64,000 nt of DNA, from assembly GCF_000759855.1 (NCBI RefSeq), contig NZ_JNAI01000003.1, positions 106,363 to 170,362 of the forward strand, in the 5' to 3' direction. Under the pieces are notes generated by a model. It was not told the DNA's origin, made no database searches, and saw only the letters and a list, made by a program, of their open reading frames with translations. The stretch is from Prochlorococcus marinus str. MIT 9107 (GTDB lineage: Bacteria; Cyanobacteriota; Cyanobacteriia; PCC-6307; Cyanobiaceae). A program made the position numbers and the translations under genes. Positions 18,234 to 28,413 of this stretch are shown here, one piece after another (position 1 is the first letter of the stretch; every line of letters begins with the position of its first letter).

Positions 18234-18956
18234 TCATTGAATTTGTATCACAACTTGTCCAGCGTTCATATTGAAAGCTTTATATTTAAACTCATTGCTT
18301 TCAAATACCTCTATAAGTGCTTTATATTCTCCCTCTTTCCAATTAATGTGATTATAAAGCTCATCAAAAATAATTACACTCCCTTTTATAAGAAATGGTT
18401 TAATTTTTTCTAATGTGAATTTTGTTGGATTATAAATATCCATATCCAAATGAACAAAATTAATTTTAGGGTTATGATTTTTTAAAAATTGATCAAGTGT
18501 ATTTTCAACATAACCAATTACTGGATTAACGTTTTTATTTAATTTAGGTAATTTACCTCCTAAAGATAAACTTCCTTTTGGAGCATTGCCTTCCCATTCC
18601 TCTTTGAAACCATGAAAACTATCAAATGCGTAGAATTCCTTGACAAATTTTGAGAAAAAATTAGCGCTTTCCCCTCTCCAAACACCAAATTCTAGAGAAT
18701 AGGTTGCATCTGTATTACTCATATCATTTTCCAAAGCTAAATTTATTGCATAATTTCTAATTGATTTGATATCAAAAAACCTTTGGCTACTTTTTAATTC
18801 ATTTGAAAATACATCCCAAATTTCTTCTGACTTTTGTTTATTAAGCCTATTTATTAAACTATCTTCTTTAAATTCTGTAGGGGTAAGATAATAAAATATT
18901 CTAGATAATTTCTCAAGTAAATTTTTTACTAGAAGATTTTTATTTAAAGATTTCAT
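18234..18956 (-). CDS. TylF/MycF-like SAM-dependent methyltransferase
   Basis: 240 residues. The central part carries a class I methyltransferase pattern of the macrocin O-methyltransferase (TylF/MycF) kind: LEFGVWRGESANFFSK as the SAM loop, YAFDSFHGFKEEW, VHLDMDIYNPTKFTLE and GSVIIFDELYNH, where acidic residues bind a metal and the sugar hydroxyl. It probably O-methylates a sugar in a surface glycan. It is convergent with lexA, 131 bases away, and is the first gene of the island. No signal peptide or membrane helix; cytosolic. The substrate cannot be told from sequence. Confidence 0.8.
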   Translation of the reverse strand: MKSLNKNLLVKNLLEKLSRIFYYLTPTEFKEDSLINRLNKQKSEEIWDVFSNELKSSQRFFDIKSIRNYAINLALENDMSNTDATYSLEFGVWRGESANFFSKFVKEFYAFDSFHGFKEEWEGNAPKGSLSLGGKLPKLNKNVNPVIGYVENTLDQFLKNHNPKINFVHLDMDIYNPTKFTLEKIKPFLIKGSVIIFDELYNHINWKEGEYKALIEVFESNEFKYKAFNMNAGQVVIQIQ

Positions 18957-19576
18957 CTTGAATAACTAAATTGTTTTAACAACGTGATCATTTTATTCGA
19001 TTTATTTATTAAATGTAGAATGTTAAGGGTTCAAAATACTTAAAAAAAAATAATAAAGTAATTTTATTTACATGTGTGCTCTACTAATTTGAATATAAAA
19101 TTTTTGTTTTACAAAACTGATCTTAGAAGTCTATTTTTTAATTAAAACAATGTTAAGAAGTACTAGATAATTTTAATTCATAATTCAGTTTATTTTCTGC
19201 ACTAGAAAAGCTAGGAATATATTCAATCTAACAAAATTTATCTACATTAAAATTATGATCTATTTGTGACATCAGTAATTCTTATAATTATTTATGTAAT
19301 GTAAGTATTAAATTTTTTACCTTGAAAAAATACTTTTAGATTAAATATTTTATACATCCTTTTTGGAAATAAATTAAATATATTCTTAGCCTAATAAAAG
19401 TTCAGGCTCGAAATGCTCTAATTATTGAATTAAAATAAATTAAAACTTATAGAAATATAGACTCAGAGAAAATTACTTTTGTGTTTTACAATAAAACAAT
19501 ATATAAATTATTATTATTTTATTCTTGGTTTTAGAATAATTAATTTAATTTTAAATGATACCTTAGTCCCATAATT
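18957..19576. other. AT-rich gap without recognisable gene
   Basis: 620 bases, very AT-rich, between two divergent genes. I saw no protein-like frame above about 30 codons, no tRNA-like fold and no strong hairpin. It presumably holds the promoters of both flanking genes. Confidence 0.6.
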
Positions 19577-20344
19577 ATGAAAAAATTTCTTAGAAAGTTT
19601 ATTAATAGGCATTCATTTTTTATAGCTTTTGTTTCGATATTGTTTTTCCTATCAACTTATTTAAACTCTAGAAACTTAGTACCTAGTAGAAACCCGAATT
19701 ATCAAAATATTAGTAAAAGTCTTAGTGAAATTAGCTTCATCAATAGTTTTTTCTTTTCAGTCAAAGAAATCTCTCTTTTTGGTATCGCAGAGGTTTCAAT
19801 TTTAATCCTTACTATCGTTATTATTGTTTATAATCGTCTATATTTTATTAACTACTACAATAAATTTTCTTATTATTTGAAAATTTTATTATTCTCATTA
19901 TTGACTTTTGAAGAATTGAGTTTTTTGACTGAAGATAGGTTCAACTTTTTAGATTCTTTTAATAATCAAAATGAGCTCAATCTACATAATTCTAATTTTC
20001 TAAGTATATACATATTTGATTTTGTCCCAATCTTCGGAAAGGTTGGTTTGATTACATTTTTAGTTACAATTCTGCTTTTTATTATTGGATACGGGTCATT
20101 TTTTAAAAAATTAAATAAATTAAATTTCATATTTCTTGAGAGGAGAAATTCTTTTTATAGCAATTTATATTTTTTAAATTTATTTTTATCTAACGCAATT
20201 ATCTATTTTTCTTTGACAGAATTTTATGGATCATTAATGCAAGTAAATCCAGGTTATATTTTTAATTTAGAACTGGTTGAATTCTTTTTATACTCTTTAT
20301 TTCTTATTGACACTATAGATAAGCTTAAATTAGTTAAAAAATAA
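19577..20344 (+). CDS. Polytopic membrane protein with EE...NELNLHN motif
   Basis: 255 residues with about six membrane helices and no recognised domain. Notable is a polar stretch inside the membrane core: FEELSFLTED (EE at 112-113) followed 20 residues later by NELNLHN (132-138). The same pattern, better kept as EEVSWGQR and NEINVHN, occurs in the reverse-strand protein at 30803-31492, so the two belong to one family. In this copy the WGQR part is lost. Conserved acidic residues, Asn and His within the bilayer hint at metal or substrate binding, but this is inference. It stands alone between two AT-rich gaps. Very AT-rich codon use. Confidence 0.65.
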   Translation: MKKFLRKFINRHSFFIAFVSILFFLSTYLNSRNLVPSRNPNYQNISKSLSEISFINSFFFSVKEISLFGIAEVSILILTIVIIVYNRLYFINYYNKFSYYLKILLFSLLTFEELSFLTEDRFNFLDSFNNQNELNLHNSNFLSIYIFDFVPIFGKVGLITFLVTILLFIIGYGSFFKKLNKLNFIFLERRNSFYSNLYFLNLFLSNAIIYFSLTEFYGSLMQVNPGYIFNLELVEFFLYSLFLIDTIDKLKLVKK

Positions 20345-20858
20345 AAATTTATTTTAATCATTAATTAAAGAATTTATAAAAATTAAAATATAAGTAGTAT
20401 TTATTCTGAATTTCTATTAAGTCTAATATCAAAAGAAAATTAAACTCTAATAAATTTATATATTTTACGATCTTATTATCATATTTCCTTTAAATTGCCT
20501 ACCTTTATATTAAATAAAAAAATTAAAATATCTTTGCGATGACTTATTAGTAATTTGACTTTGCTATGATTTATATTTTTTAAATTAAAAATTTAAGCAC
20601 CTTTTTTTTAAGTCCTTGATTAAATTCATTTGCTCAAAAATAATTAGCTTATTAATTTGCAAAATTAGAAAAACTTTTTAGAGTTTTTATTTACATATAC
20701 TACATACATAAAAAAATTTAAAAAGCTTATTTAAAATAAACTCTAAAATTTTATTATTTTTAAAAATAATCTTTTATCTTTTAAGTTCCAATATTATTTA
20801 AAAAATTGAGGATGTTTCTTGGTGTATAGTTAATTAAATAAATCCTTTTCAATTTTAC
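20345..20858. other. AT-rich gap without recognisable gene
   Basis: 514 bases of extremely AT-rich sequence between two forward genes. No credible reading frame, RNA gene or repeat was seen; only short A and T runs. Confidence 0.6.
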
Positions 20859-22328
20859 ATGCGAAAAGCAATTAATTTTTTTGAGACATTAAATATAAGA
20901 AATAAATGGATAATAATTTTTTTCTTATTAGTAATTCCCAGAGTTATCTATATAGTTTTTAATTCAGTCAAAACTGATGATTCTTTTTTTTATCTTGATG
21001 TAGCTGAAAATATAGGAAAAGGATGCGGATTTTCCTTCACAAATAATACAGGAGAATGTCAAGTTTTAACTGGAGGCTATTTACCAGCTTTTCCATATTT
21101 TATTTGGTTTTTGAAACATATAGGTTTAGTTGATAAATTTATTCCAATTATTGTATCAATACTTGCAATAATGTCTGTTTTTTATTTATTGTTTACTCTC
21201 CAGAAAAATGGTTTAAAGCAAGAAAAGACATATCCTTTGGCTCTTATTTTAGGATTCTCTCCTATAGCTTTTGGTTATTCAAGATATATTTTAATCGAGC
21301 CTATACTTTATATTTTTAGTGTTCTATTATTGGCAGAATTTATAAATCTAAGAAAAAATACAAAGAACTTTAAATTTATATATTTAAGAATTGTACTTCT
21401 CACTATCATTGCAGTTTTTTTTAAACCTACATCAATAGCATTAATTATTCCTCACTTCCTTGTTATTTTAAATTCTTATGGAATTAAGAGATTTATAAAA
21501 TCATTTATTATTTTTTCTTTAGCATTAGTTTTTTTTATTATGCCTTGGGGACTTAGAGATATTCAATATGGAGGACATACCCCTTTTAAAATTAATCCCA
21601 CTAATGGTCCAGAAAATATTCGTGGATTAAGAAGTTGGTTGTCTACATTTTCCTTAACAGAATATGATCATGCATCTACTTTATATCCTATTTATAATAG
21701 AGAAAATGGTGATAGAAAAAAAATAGTAATTAATACTAAATGGAATCCTTTTATTTCCGAAAATGATTCTGACTATAAAAAAGTTATTAAAATACTATAT
21801 AAAGATGAACCTTCAATAAAAAGGGGATTTAATAAAGATGAAGAAAAGATTTTCAAAGAATTAGCCAGAAAGAGATTAGAAAAAAATGGACTTATAGGAA
21901 ATACATCTTTATTTATAATTAAATCTTTAAGTGTTTTAATGAATCCATTAAACTCTTGGGGGTGGCCTTTAGCGATTGGATTAGATGCAAAATTTTCAAT
22001 ATTAAATAGTTCATTATTAATCAAACTCCTATTCAAATTTATTATTTTTGTTTACAGAATTATTCTTTTTTCTTTTTATTTTAAATATTTTTTTATTTTT
22101 ATTAGATCATTGAATCCTCTTAAACTTGTATCTAAAAATAATATTGATTTAATTCAAAATAACTATATTTTAATTGGAAGTTTTTTACTTCTAATGGCAA
22201 ATATAATTATGCATATTGGAATTTTTCACTTAGTAGAGCATAGATATTTTTATCCAGTAATGCCATGGATTGAATTTTTAGTATACTCTAAACTTATAAA
22301 TAGTCCCTCTTTAAAATTAGCAGGTTAG
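20859..22328 (+). CDS. GT-C membrane glycosyltransferase (PMT/ArnT-like)
   Basis: 489 residues with roughly ten membrane helices. Near the N-terminus the loop after helix 1 has VKTDDSFFYLDVAENIGKG (acidic pair at about 38-39), the hallmark of GT-C enzymes that use polyprenyl-phosphate sugars, followed by TGGYLPAFPYFIWFLKH. A soluble stretch of about 120 residues lies between the middle helices. It probably transfers a sugar from undecaprenyl-phosphate to a glycan or lipid on the outer face of the inner membrane. The GT2 gene at 23941, which would make such a lipid-linked sugar, is a plausible partner. ATG start at 20859. Confidence 0.75.
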   Translation: MRKAINFFETLNIRNKWIIIFFLLVIPRVIYIVFNSVKTDDSFFYLDVAENIGKGCGFSFTNNTGECQVLTGGYLPAFPYFIWFLKHIGLVDKFIPIIVSILAIMSVFYLLFTLQKNGLKQEKTYPLALILGFSPIAFGYSRYILIEPILYIFSVLLLAEFINLRKNTKNFKFIYLRIVLLTIIAVFFKPTSIALIIPHFLVILNSYGIKRFIKSFIIFSLALVFFIMPWGLRDIQYGGHTPFKINPTNGPENIRGLRSWLSTFSLTEYDHASTLYPIYNRENGDRKKIVINTKWNPFISENDSDYKKVIKILYKDEPSIKRGFNKDEEKIFKELARKRLEKNGLIGNTSLFIIKSLSVLMNPLNSWGWPLAIGLDAKFSILNSSLLIKLLFKFIIFVYRIILFSFYFKYFFIFIRSLNPLKLVSKNNIDLIQNNYILIGSFLLLMANIIMHIGIFHLVEHRYFYPVMPWIEFLVYSKLINSPSLKLAG

Positions 22329-22443
22329 TTTTTTAAAAAATTATTGTTGATTCTTCCATGTTTTGATTCCAAAAAAGGATTAAACCAATTTAATAGGTTA
22401 AATGAATACATATATATTTCACTATTATTTATAAATTTTTAAA

Positions 22444-22773
22444 ATGTGGAATAATATAATAATTAAAAGTAAAAAGCATTTGAACAAAAAAATAAAGATA
22501 TGTCTTTCCTCTTCTGCTTTCGATGGATTATTTTGCTTTTTCACTAATCTTGCTTTAGCAAATCAAAATATTTTCTTTGAAGAAAAATTACGCTTTATAG
22601 AAAACGTTAATTTTGTTAATCTTCATAATAAAGAATTTAAAATTATAGCTTGCGAAGAAATTTCAGTAATAATTAGATTACCTTCATGGGTAATAGATAT
22701 GAGAAATATTTATATACATTATAATGCAATTATTTTGGGGCTTAATGTATGGCGAATTGGAATTGATAAATGA
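22444..22773 (+). CDS. Hypothetical protein, 109 residues
   Basis: An ATG frame of 109 codons ending in a 4-base ATGA overlap with galE. It has a basic N-terminus, a short hydrophobic stretch around GLFCFFTNLALA (a possible weak signal or membrane segment), and no known motif. The overlap with galE suggests translational coupling and therefore that it is real. The lack of any recognisable pattern and its place in decaying island DNA make a gene remnant equally possible. Confidence 0.4.
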   Translation: MWNNIIIKSKKHLNKKIKICLSSSAFDGLFCFFTNLALANQNIFFEEKLRFIENVNFVNLHNKEFKIIACEEISVIIRLPSWVIDMRNIYIHYNAIILGLNVWRIGIDK

Positions 22774-23858
22774 GGATTTTAGTAACAGGTGGAGCCGGTT
22801 ATATAGGAAGTCATACAGTTAAAGCCTTAATTGATAAAGGACATAAACCTATAGTTATAGATAATCTTGTATATGGGCATAAATATGTTGTAACAGATAT
22901 TCTTAAAGTCCCCTTAATCGTAGGACAAGTGGGTAATAAAAAACAATTAATGAAAATTCTTTTAGGAGAACATGAAGATTTAAAAGGGACAGTTCATGAA
23001 GGAAAAACTATTGAGGCAGTAATGCATTTTGCCGCATATGCATATGTTGCAGAATCTATGGAAAATCCTCTTAAATATTATTTGAATAATGTTGTGCAAT
23101 CGACCATATTATTAGATGCAATTTGTGATTACAAAGTAGTTAAAAAAACTTTCAATAACCTTCCAATACCAATTATTTTTTCTAGTACATGTGCAACTTA
23201 TGGAATTCCTAAAGAATTTCCTATTACAGAAAAAACAAAGCAAAAGCCTATAAATCCATATGGAAAAAGTAAATTATTTATTGAAGAAATGATTAAGGAT
23301 TTAGGACGCTATTCGAATCTTAAAAGTGTTATTTTAAGATACTTTAATGCCGCTGGAGCTATGCCTGACTCTTCCTTAGGTGAAATGCATAAACCTGAGA
23401 CTCATCTTATTCCACTTGTTATTCAATCAGCATTAGGAATGAGGGATAATATTGAAGTTTTTGGTAATGATTATGAAACAAAAGATGGCACTTGTATTAG
23501 AGACTATATTCATGTTTGTGATCTAGCAGATGCTCATGTTAGTGCCTTAAGTATTTTCTCAAATGAAAGCAAATCAAATTATTTAAAAAATAAAGATAAT
23601 TGTTTAGTTTTTAATTTAGGAAATGGTTATGAGGTCTCTGTCCAAGATATTATTAATATTGTTCAAAAGATATCAAATAAGAAGATAAAGGTTATTTTTT
23701 CTCCTAGAAGATTAGGTGATGCTCCAAAATTGATAGCATCATCTATTAAAATTGAGAAAATTTTAGGATGGAAACCAAAATTTAATAAAATAGAAAAAAT
23801 AGTTGAAGATTCATATAATTGGCAAAAAAAGAATATTAAAAGATATTTAAACTTTTAA
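22770..23858 (+). CDS. galE: UDP-glucose 4-epimerase
   Basis: 362 residues, extended SDR. The NAD loop GGAGYIGSHTVKAL is at 7-20, HFAAYAYVAESMENPLKYY follows, the catalytic Ser/Thr lies in FSSTCATYG, and the YxxxK pair is in NPYGKSK. LRYFNAAGA and GTCIRDYIHVCDLADAH are the sugar-binding motifs of GalE. It interconverts UDP-glucose and UDP-galactose for glycan synthesis. The protein is slightly longer than E. coli GalE because of an insertion before the HFAAYAYVAES motif. ATG start at 22770 overlaps the upstream frame by 4 bases. Confidence 0.93.
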   Translation: MRILVTGGAGYIGSHTVKALIDKGHKPIVIDNLVYGHKYVVTDILKVPLIVGQVGNKKQLMKILLGEHEDLKGTVHEGKTIEAVMHFAAYAYVAESMENPLKYYLNNVVQSTILLDAICDYKVVKKTFNNLPIPIIFSSTCATYGIPKEFPITEKTKQKPINPYGKSKLFIEEMIKDLGRYSNLKSVILRYFNAAGAMPDSSLGEMHKPETHLIPLVIQSALGMRDNIEVFGNDYETKDGTCIRDYIHVCDLADAHVSALSIFSNESKSNYLKNKDNCLVFNLGNGYEVSVQDIINIVQKISNKKIKVIFSPRRLGDAPKLIASSIKIEKILGWKPKFNKIEKIVEDSYNWQKKNIKRYLNF

Positions 23859-23940
23859 ATCAATTTCAATTATTTCCTGTTACCTTTCTAATATCTCAAA
23901 AACAACTTTACTTTTAAAAAGAAAGATTTTTAAGGAGCTT

Positions 23941-24888
23941 TTATTTTATTATTTCTCTAATTAAATATGTAGGTCTTTTTTTGGATTCAAGAAAGATTCT
24001 TGAAATATATTCGCCAATTATACCTATTGCAAATAATTGAACTCCAGATACAAAGAATATCGAAACTATAATAGACGTATATCCAGGAACATCATTGGGA
24101 GAAAAACCTAAGATTTTTATTGTTAATATATTTTGGATAATAAGTATTAACATAATTAATAGACTTACTAAAGAAACTAAGAATCCGAAAGCGCTTGTTA
24201 TTTTTAAAGGCCTATCACTAAAATTAAAAATCCCATCAGAAGCTAGTCTAAGTAATTTTCTAAAATTATACTTTGGGGATCCTGCATATCTTGATTCTCT
24301 TTCATAAGGAATACCTAATTGCCTTAATCCAATATATGATCTAAGACCTCTAATAAACCTATTTTTTTCAGGTAAGTCATTAAGCTTTTTTAACGCATTA
24401 TTTGTCATTAAACAAAAATCACCCGAATCAATAGGAATATATATATTACTTAAACTTGATAAGATTTTATAAAAGAATTTATAAGAAATTCTCTTCAAAA
24501 TAGATTCTTTTCTTTTCTTGCGGATTCCGTAGATAACATCATATCCTTTTTCTGCAGTTTTTATGAATTCGTTTATTACTAAAGGCGGATCCTGAAGATC
24601 GCCATCCAATATAGCAATTAAGTCTGAGTTTGCATAGGCTAGTCCTGCAGTTAAAGCCTCTTGATGGCCAAAATTCCTTGTAAGACAAATACACTTTATA
24701 TTTATTCCATCTTTTATGTAACTTTTTATAATACTGACAGATTTATCTGAAGAGCCATCATCAATAAAAACTATCTCAAAATTCTTTAAATTATTTTTGT
24801 TAAAAGCTTCAATTATTTTCTTTATAATTATTGGTATATTTAATTCCTCATTAAATATTGGTATTACATAGGAAATAGTATTATACAT
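23941..24888 (-). CDS. GT2 glycosyltransferase, GtrB/DPM-like, with two membrane helices
   Basis: 315 residues. The N-terminal GT-A domain has YVIPIFNEELNI, FIDDGSSDKSV and LDGDLQDPPLVI (the metal-binding DxD), plus RNFGHQEALTAGLAYA. Two C-terminal membrane helices (about residues 232-257 and 268-293) are typical of GtrB/ArnC/dolichol-phosphate-mannose-synthase-like enzymes that load a sugar onto undecaprenyl phosphate at the inner face of the membrane. The two GT-C enzymes of the island (20859 and 35378) could use its product. ATG start at 24888; convergent with galE. Confidence 0.88.
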   Translation of the reverse strand: MYNTISYVIPIFNEELNIPIIIKKIIEAFNKNNLKNFEIVFIDDGSSDKSVSIIKSYIKDGINIKCICLTRNFGHQEALTAGLAYANSDLIAILDGDLQDPPLVINEFIKTAEKGYDVIYGIRKKRKESILKRISYKFFYKILSSLSNIYIPIDSGDFCLMTNNALKKLNDLPEKNRFIRGLRSYIGLRQLGIPYERESRYAGSPKYNFRKLLRLASDGIFNFSDRPLKITSAFGFLVSLVSLLIMLILIIQNILTIKILGFSPNDVPGYTSIIVSIFFVSGVQLFAIGIIGEYISRIFLESKKRPTYLIREIIK

Positions 24889-25027
24889 CTAAAATCTTAA
24901 TAGTTTGTACTTATTTATATTATCTAAGAAAATAATAAAATAAATTATTGTTAATCTCAAACAATATAAAAAATTCAAGAAAAGATTTGTGATATTAAAC
25001 TAGTTTTTTAAAATACTATTTCTATTT

Positions 25028-25729
25028 TTAAATGTCTAAAATACCTAATTCAGCTAATGCTATTCTATATTTAGAGAAATTTGTTAGTCTCAAAGGAAAA
25101 ATTTTTATAAATGAATTAACATCATTTTCATTTTTTTCGGAGTACTTAAGTTCGATAACTTTTTGATGAAAACGGACTAGAGAACCTAAAGGTAAAGGAA
25201 ATGATTTGTTAGGGTTAAAAATATTATTAAAGGTTAAACATCTATCAAATGTAAATCTAAATCTTTCAAACTTTTCTAGATAATAATATCTTTTATAGGA
25301 AATAAAAACAACAGGTTTAAGAAGAACAATCAGATCATTTACAAAAGATGGTAATTTTGAATTATTTAATAAGTATGATAAAGAAAAGTTATCCTCAATT
25401 AATTTAATATTGTTAATATTAAATTTTTGTTTAATACCAACGTTTCCAATTTTGTATTTAATTTCTAGGAAGGGATTATTTAAAATGCTACTTTCACCAT
25501 AATATCTAATCCTGACTTTGAAACGATTTGAATGACCTTCTTTACTTTGATTAGCTAAAAGTAAATTTCCAGTATCATAATAAATAGAATTTACTCTTCT
25601 TGTAGGATAAGCTTCATATATATCGCAAGGTAAGCAATACCTTAAATGATCAAGAGAATCCACAAAGGAATTTTGAACTAAAAATTTTTTCTCATATCTA
25701 AAATTCTCATCAGAAGAAATCATTATCAT
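25028..25729 (-). CDS. VTC-domain protein (polyphosphate-polymerase-like)
   Basis: 233 residues matching the VTC domain, the catalytic tunnel fold of yeast polyphosphate polymerase and relatives in the CYTH superfamily. Visible are RYEKKFLV at 11-18, VNSIYYDTGNLLL, a basic strand FKVRIRYYG, FLEIKYK, SYKRYYY and VIELKYSE; the alternating Arg/Lys and Glu pairs line the tunnel in this fold. In bacteria VTC-domain genes commonly sit beside CotH and DUF4956 genes, exactly as here. Start ATG at 25729 overlaps the CotH stop by 4 bases. No membrane segment. A product of polyphosphate or a phosphate-linked polymer is inference. Confidence 0.85.
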   Translation of the reverse strand: MIMISSDENFRYEKKFLVQNSFVDSLDHLRYCLPCDIYEAYPTRRVNSIYYDTGNLLLANQSKEGHSNRFKVRIRYYGESSILNNPFLEIKYKIGNVGIKQKFNINNIKLIEDNFSLSYLLNNSKLPSFVNDLIVLLKPVVFISYKRYYYLEKFERFRFTFDRCLTFNNIFNPNKSFPLPLGSLVRFHQKVIELKYSEKNENDVNSFIKIFPLRLTNFSKYRIALAELGILDI

Positions 25730-28392
25730 TTTTCAGATGGGTATAATTTTTTATATGCGTTAAAAGTATTTGGGGTTAAACCTTGTGAATCAGAATTTAT
25801 TGTAGAACCATCTTCTAAAATATAATTAAATGGCTGACAAATTTTATTTTTCTCAAATAACATTATTGAGCCAGGTCCATATTCAGATTTCTTTTGATAG
25901 GCGGCTAAACATATTTCAGTATTGTTAATATTTGAATTATTTATCTTTATAGAAGAAAGGTCTTTACTAGCGATGCCAATAAATGCTCTAGAAATATTTA
26001 GATTATTTCCAATGACATTGCTATTTTCTCCAACACTAATTGCTTTATCAATAGCAGAATCTATATTTATTTTATTGAGAGTAACTAAAGAACCAGAAAT
26101 ATCTATTGCATCATTACCTATTTTAAAGAATTGATTATTTTCAATACTCCCTTCAGAAAAATCAATATCAATTGCATCAGAAAACGAATTTTCAAAATAT
26201 GAATTTTTTATTGAGAAAGTAGAACGTATTATGTTTATTGCATCCTCAGATTTTGAATTTATGAATCTCGAGTATGATATATCAACTGGAGAATTATAAA
26301 AAGTTAAGCCTCCCGTAATGTTTAAAGATGCCACACTTGGGGCATTAAGATTATTAAAAACAACATTTTTTAAATTAGATCGAAACTTGGAATTTAGAAC
26401 AAGAATACCCATTGCATTTTTCTCACTTGAAATATAAACAGGTTTATCTTCAGTTCCCTCTATTATTAGAGGACCTTGTACTAAAAACATACCACTATTA
26501 TTTAATGAAATATTTGTTCCAGCTTCAATTAGAATCCTATAATCAATTGGAAATATAAGAGGCTTTTTAACTACAAAATCATCTTTTATAGTAATTAATC
26601 TATTTGAATTATCTATGATTAAAGATGGGAATGAAAGATGATTTGGTTCTCTAGCTATTAATCGATTTGAACTTTTAGTTGACTCAGCCCAGGGTATAAT
26701 TGTAGTCTCTGTGGTAAAAAAGTTATTAATACCATCCAAACTGTATTTTACTATTACTTCATTTTCTTTGGTTATATTGTTATTTAGTAATTGCGATTTT
26801 TTATGAATAAATTCGGTTTCAGTATAGTTAAATCTTTTAAATTTTTTTCTTGGATCTAAGCTTTTTTTTAAGGATGGATAATAAGTTTTATTTTCATATA
26901 CCAAACTATGAACTTGAATAGGGAATAAAGATTTATTGAATAATTTTATCTTTAATTTTTCATAATCTTTAACTTGCTCAGCAAATGATAAAGATATAGG
27001 GTCTAAGGGATTTAATCTGTTTTTTATGTATTTTTGGTTTTTATATAATTCTTCTTTTAGGAAATTTACATGAGGAAATGTTTTATTAATAACCGCAATT
27101 TGTTTTTTTATATCACTTGATATTTCATTAAGAAATTCATCTAAATATTTAGTTTTACTAATTCTATGAAGTTCTTTTAAATATTCTTTTAAAAATATTT
27201 TGTCATCAAATAAGCCCATAACATTTAAATCAAAAGATAGGTGCTTGTTTCTATTCCGTATAGCAGGCTGAGCATCATATCCAATAGGAACTAGACGGGA
27301 AGAAATTGGATTAAAATAAAATCTCATATCATGCCATGTTTGTGCTGATGCGGCACCTAATAGATCACACAAAGCAAAATATTTGGCAGTTAGTTTAAGA
27401 TCAAATACTTCTGATGTTTTAGCTTCTCTCTTTAATATCTGATCTAATAAATTCTTAGAGAGACGAAATTGTGAAATTTTAGCTTCATTTTGGACTGTTT
27501 TATCAATGTTAAAAGTAAGAATCTCAGAATTGTTTACATCTACTGTATTAATTGGACTTTCATATTTGATTATTTTTTTTCTTTGTGTTTCTCCTCTAAG
27601 GTTTTGGTCGGAAATCTTAATTATAGGACCTTCTCTGAAGCCACTATTTTCTAATAATTCTTTGGAAAAGTGCTCCTCTAATGCATAAACTCCTAAGTGT
27701 TTTCCATTAATCGCTATAGGTAAGAATTTATACCTTAAATAAGGCAGACTTTCATATTTTAATAAATTATGAAAGATAAATTCATTTAAATAATTTCTTG
27801 TTCTTGGATGTTGTAAGGATAGTTCATTCATACCAAGCAATGACTTCCCTTTGCGGCTCTCTACGCGAAAAGACCACTTATCTCCAATCAAGTGATCTGT
27901 CCAGTCTCCTTTTAATCTTAATTTTACTGGATATGATTTTCCTTTATATTCTATTGTTGCATTTACTTTATCATCTGAACTCCTTACAAGTATTCCATCT
28001 TTAACCGCTTGATCTCTTTTTATTTGCAACTTTTTAAAATTTTTAAAACTTATATTTATGTTTAATATATCTTCATTAACGAATACAGATCTAATATAAT
28101 TTAAGCCCACATTATATAAACTATCTCCAAAATCTAAACTTTCGGTGGCTATAAATTGTGCTCTTTTATCCAATTTTCCAATAGTAGCTAATAAATACAT
28201 ACGGAATTTATCTATAGGCCTACCAGATGTGTTAGTGTTCAAATAATCTAGTGGAGTAAAAATTATTACTCCGAAAAATAATGAAAATAAAACTTTAAAT
28301 AAAACTCTTTTTTTTAATCTCCTTTTAAAATATTCTTGAACTTTTGTATAGTTATTTTTACTGTTTTTATCTTGCTCTTTAAAAATATTCAT
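25726..28392 (-). CDS. CotH-like kinase fused to a right-handed beta-helix
   Basis: 888 residues. A single membrane helix near residues 32-47 (VLFKVLFSLFFGVIIF) probably anchors it with the rest outside. Residues about 100-480 match the CotH kinase family: KLRLKGDWTDHL, WSFRVESRKG, LQHPRTRNYLNEF, GVYALEEHFSKELL and the later LVPIGYDAQPAIRNR. From about 610 onward come short repeats with runs of Asn, Ile and Ser (NNQFFKIGNDAIDISGS and similar) forming a right-handed parallel beta-helix. CotH kinases phosphorylate extracellular proteins in spore coats; the helix may bind polysaccharide. The gene follows DUF4956 by 21 bases and overlaps the VTC gene by 4. Confidence 0.82.
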   Translation of the reverse strand: MNIFKEQDKNSKNNYTKVQEYFKRRLKKRVLFKVLFSLFFGVIIFTPLDYLNTNTSGRPIDKFRMYLLATIGKLDKRAQFIATESLDFGDSLYNVGLNYIRSVFVNEDILNINISFKNFKKLQIKRDQAVKDGILVRSSDDKVNATIEYKGKSYPVKLRLKGDWTDHLIGDKWSFRVESRKGKSLLGMNELSLQHPRTRNYLNEFIFHNLLKYESLPYLRYKFLPIAINGKHLGVYALEEHFSKELLENSGFREGPIIKISDQNLRGETQRKKIIKYESPINTVDVNNSEILTFNIDKTVQNEAKISQFRLSKNLLDQILKREAKTSEVFDLKLTAKYFALCDLLGAASAQTWHDMRFYFNPISSRLVPIGYDAQPAIRNRNKHLSFDLNVMGLFDDKIFLKEYLKELHRISKTKYLDEFLNEISSDIKKQIAVINKTFPHVNFLKEELYKNQKYIKNRLNPLDPISLSFAEQVKDYEKLKIKLFNKSLFPIQVHSLVYENKTYYPSLKKSLDPRKKFKRFNYTETEFIHKKSQLLNNNITKENEVIVKYSLDGINNFFTTETTIIPWAESTKSSNRLIAREPNHLSFPSLIIDNSNRLITIKDDFVVKKPLIFPIDYRILIEAGTNISLNNSGMFLVQGPLIIEGTEDKPVYISSEKNAMGILVLNSKFRSNLKNVVFNNLNAPSVASLNITGGLTFYNSPVDISYSRFINSKSEDAINIIRSTFSIKNSYFENSFSDAIDIDFSEGSIENNQFFKIGNDAIDISGSLVTLNKINIDSAIDKAISVGENSNVIGNNLNISRAFIGIASKDLSSIKINNSNINNTEICLAAYQKKSEYGPGSIMLFEKNKICQPFNYILEDGSTINSDSQGLTPNTFNAYKKLYPSEK

Positions 28393-28413
28393 TACTCTAA
28401 ATTATTTTAAAAT

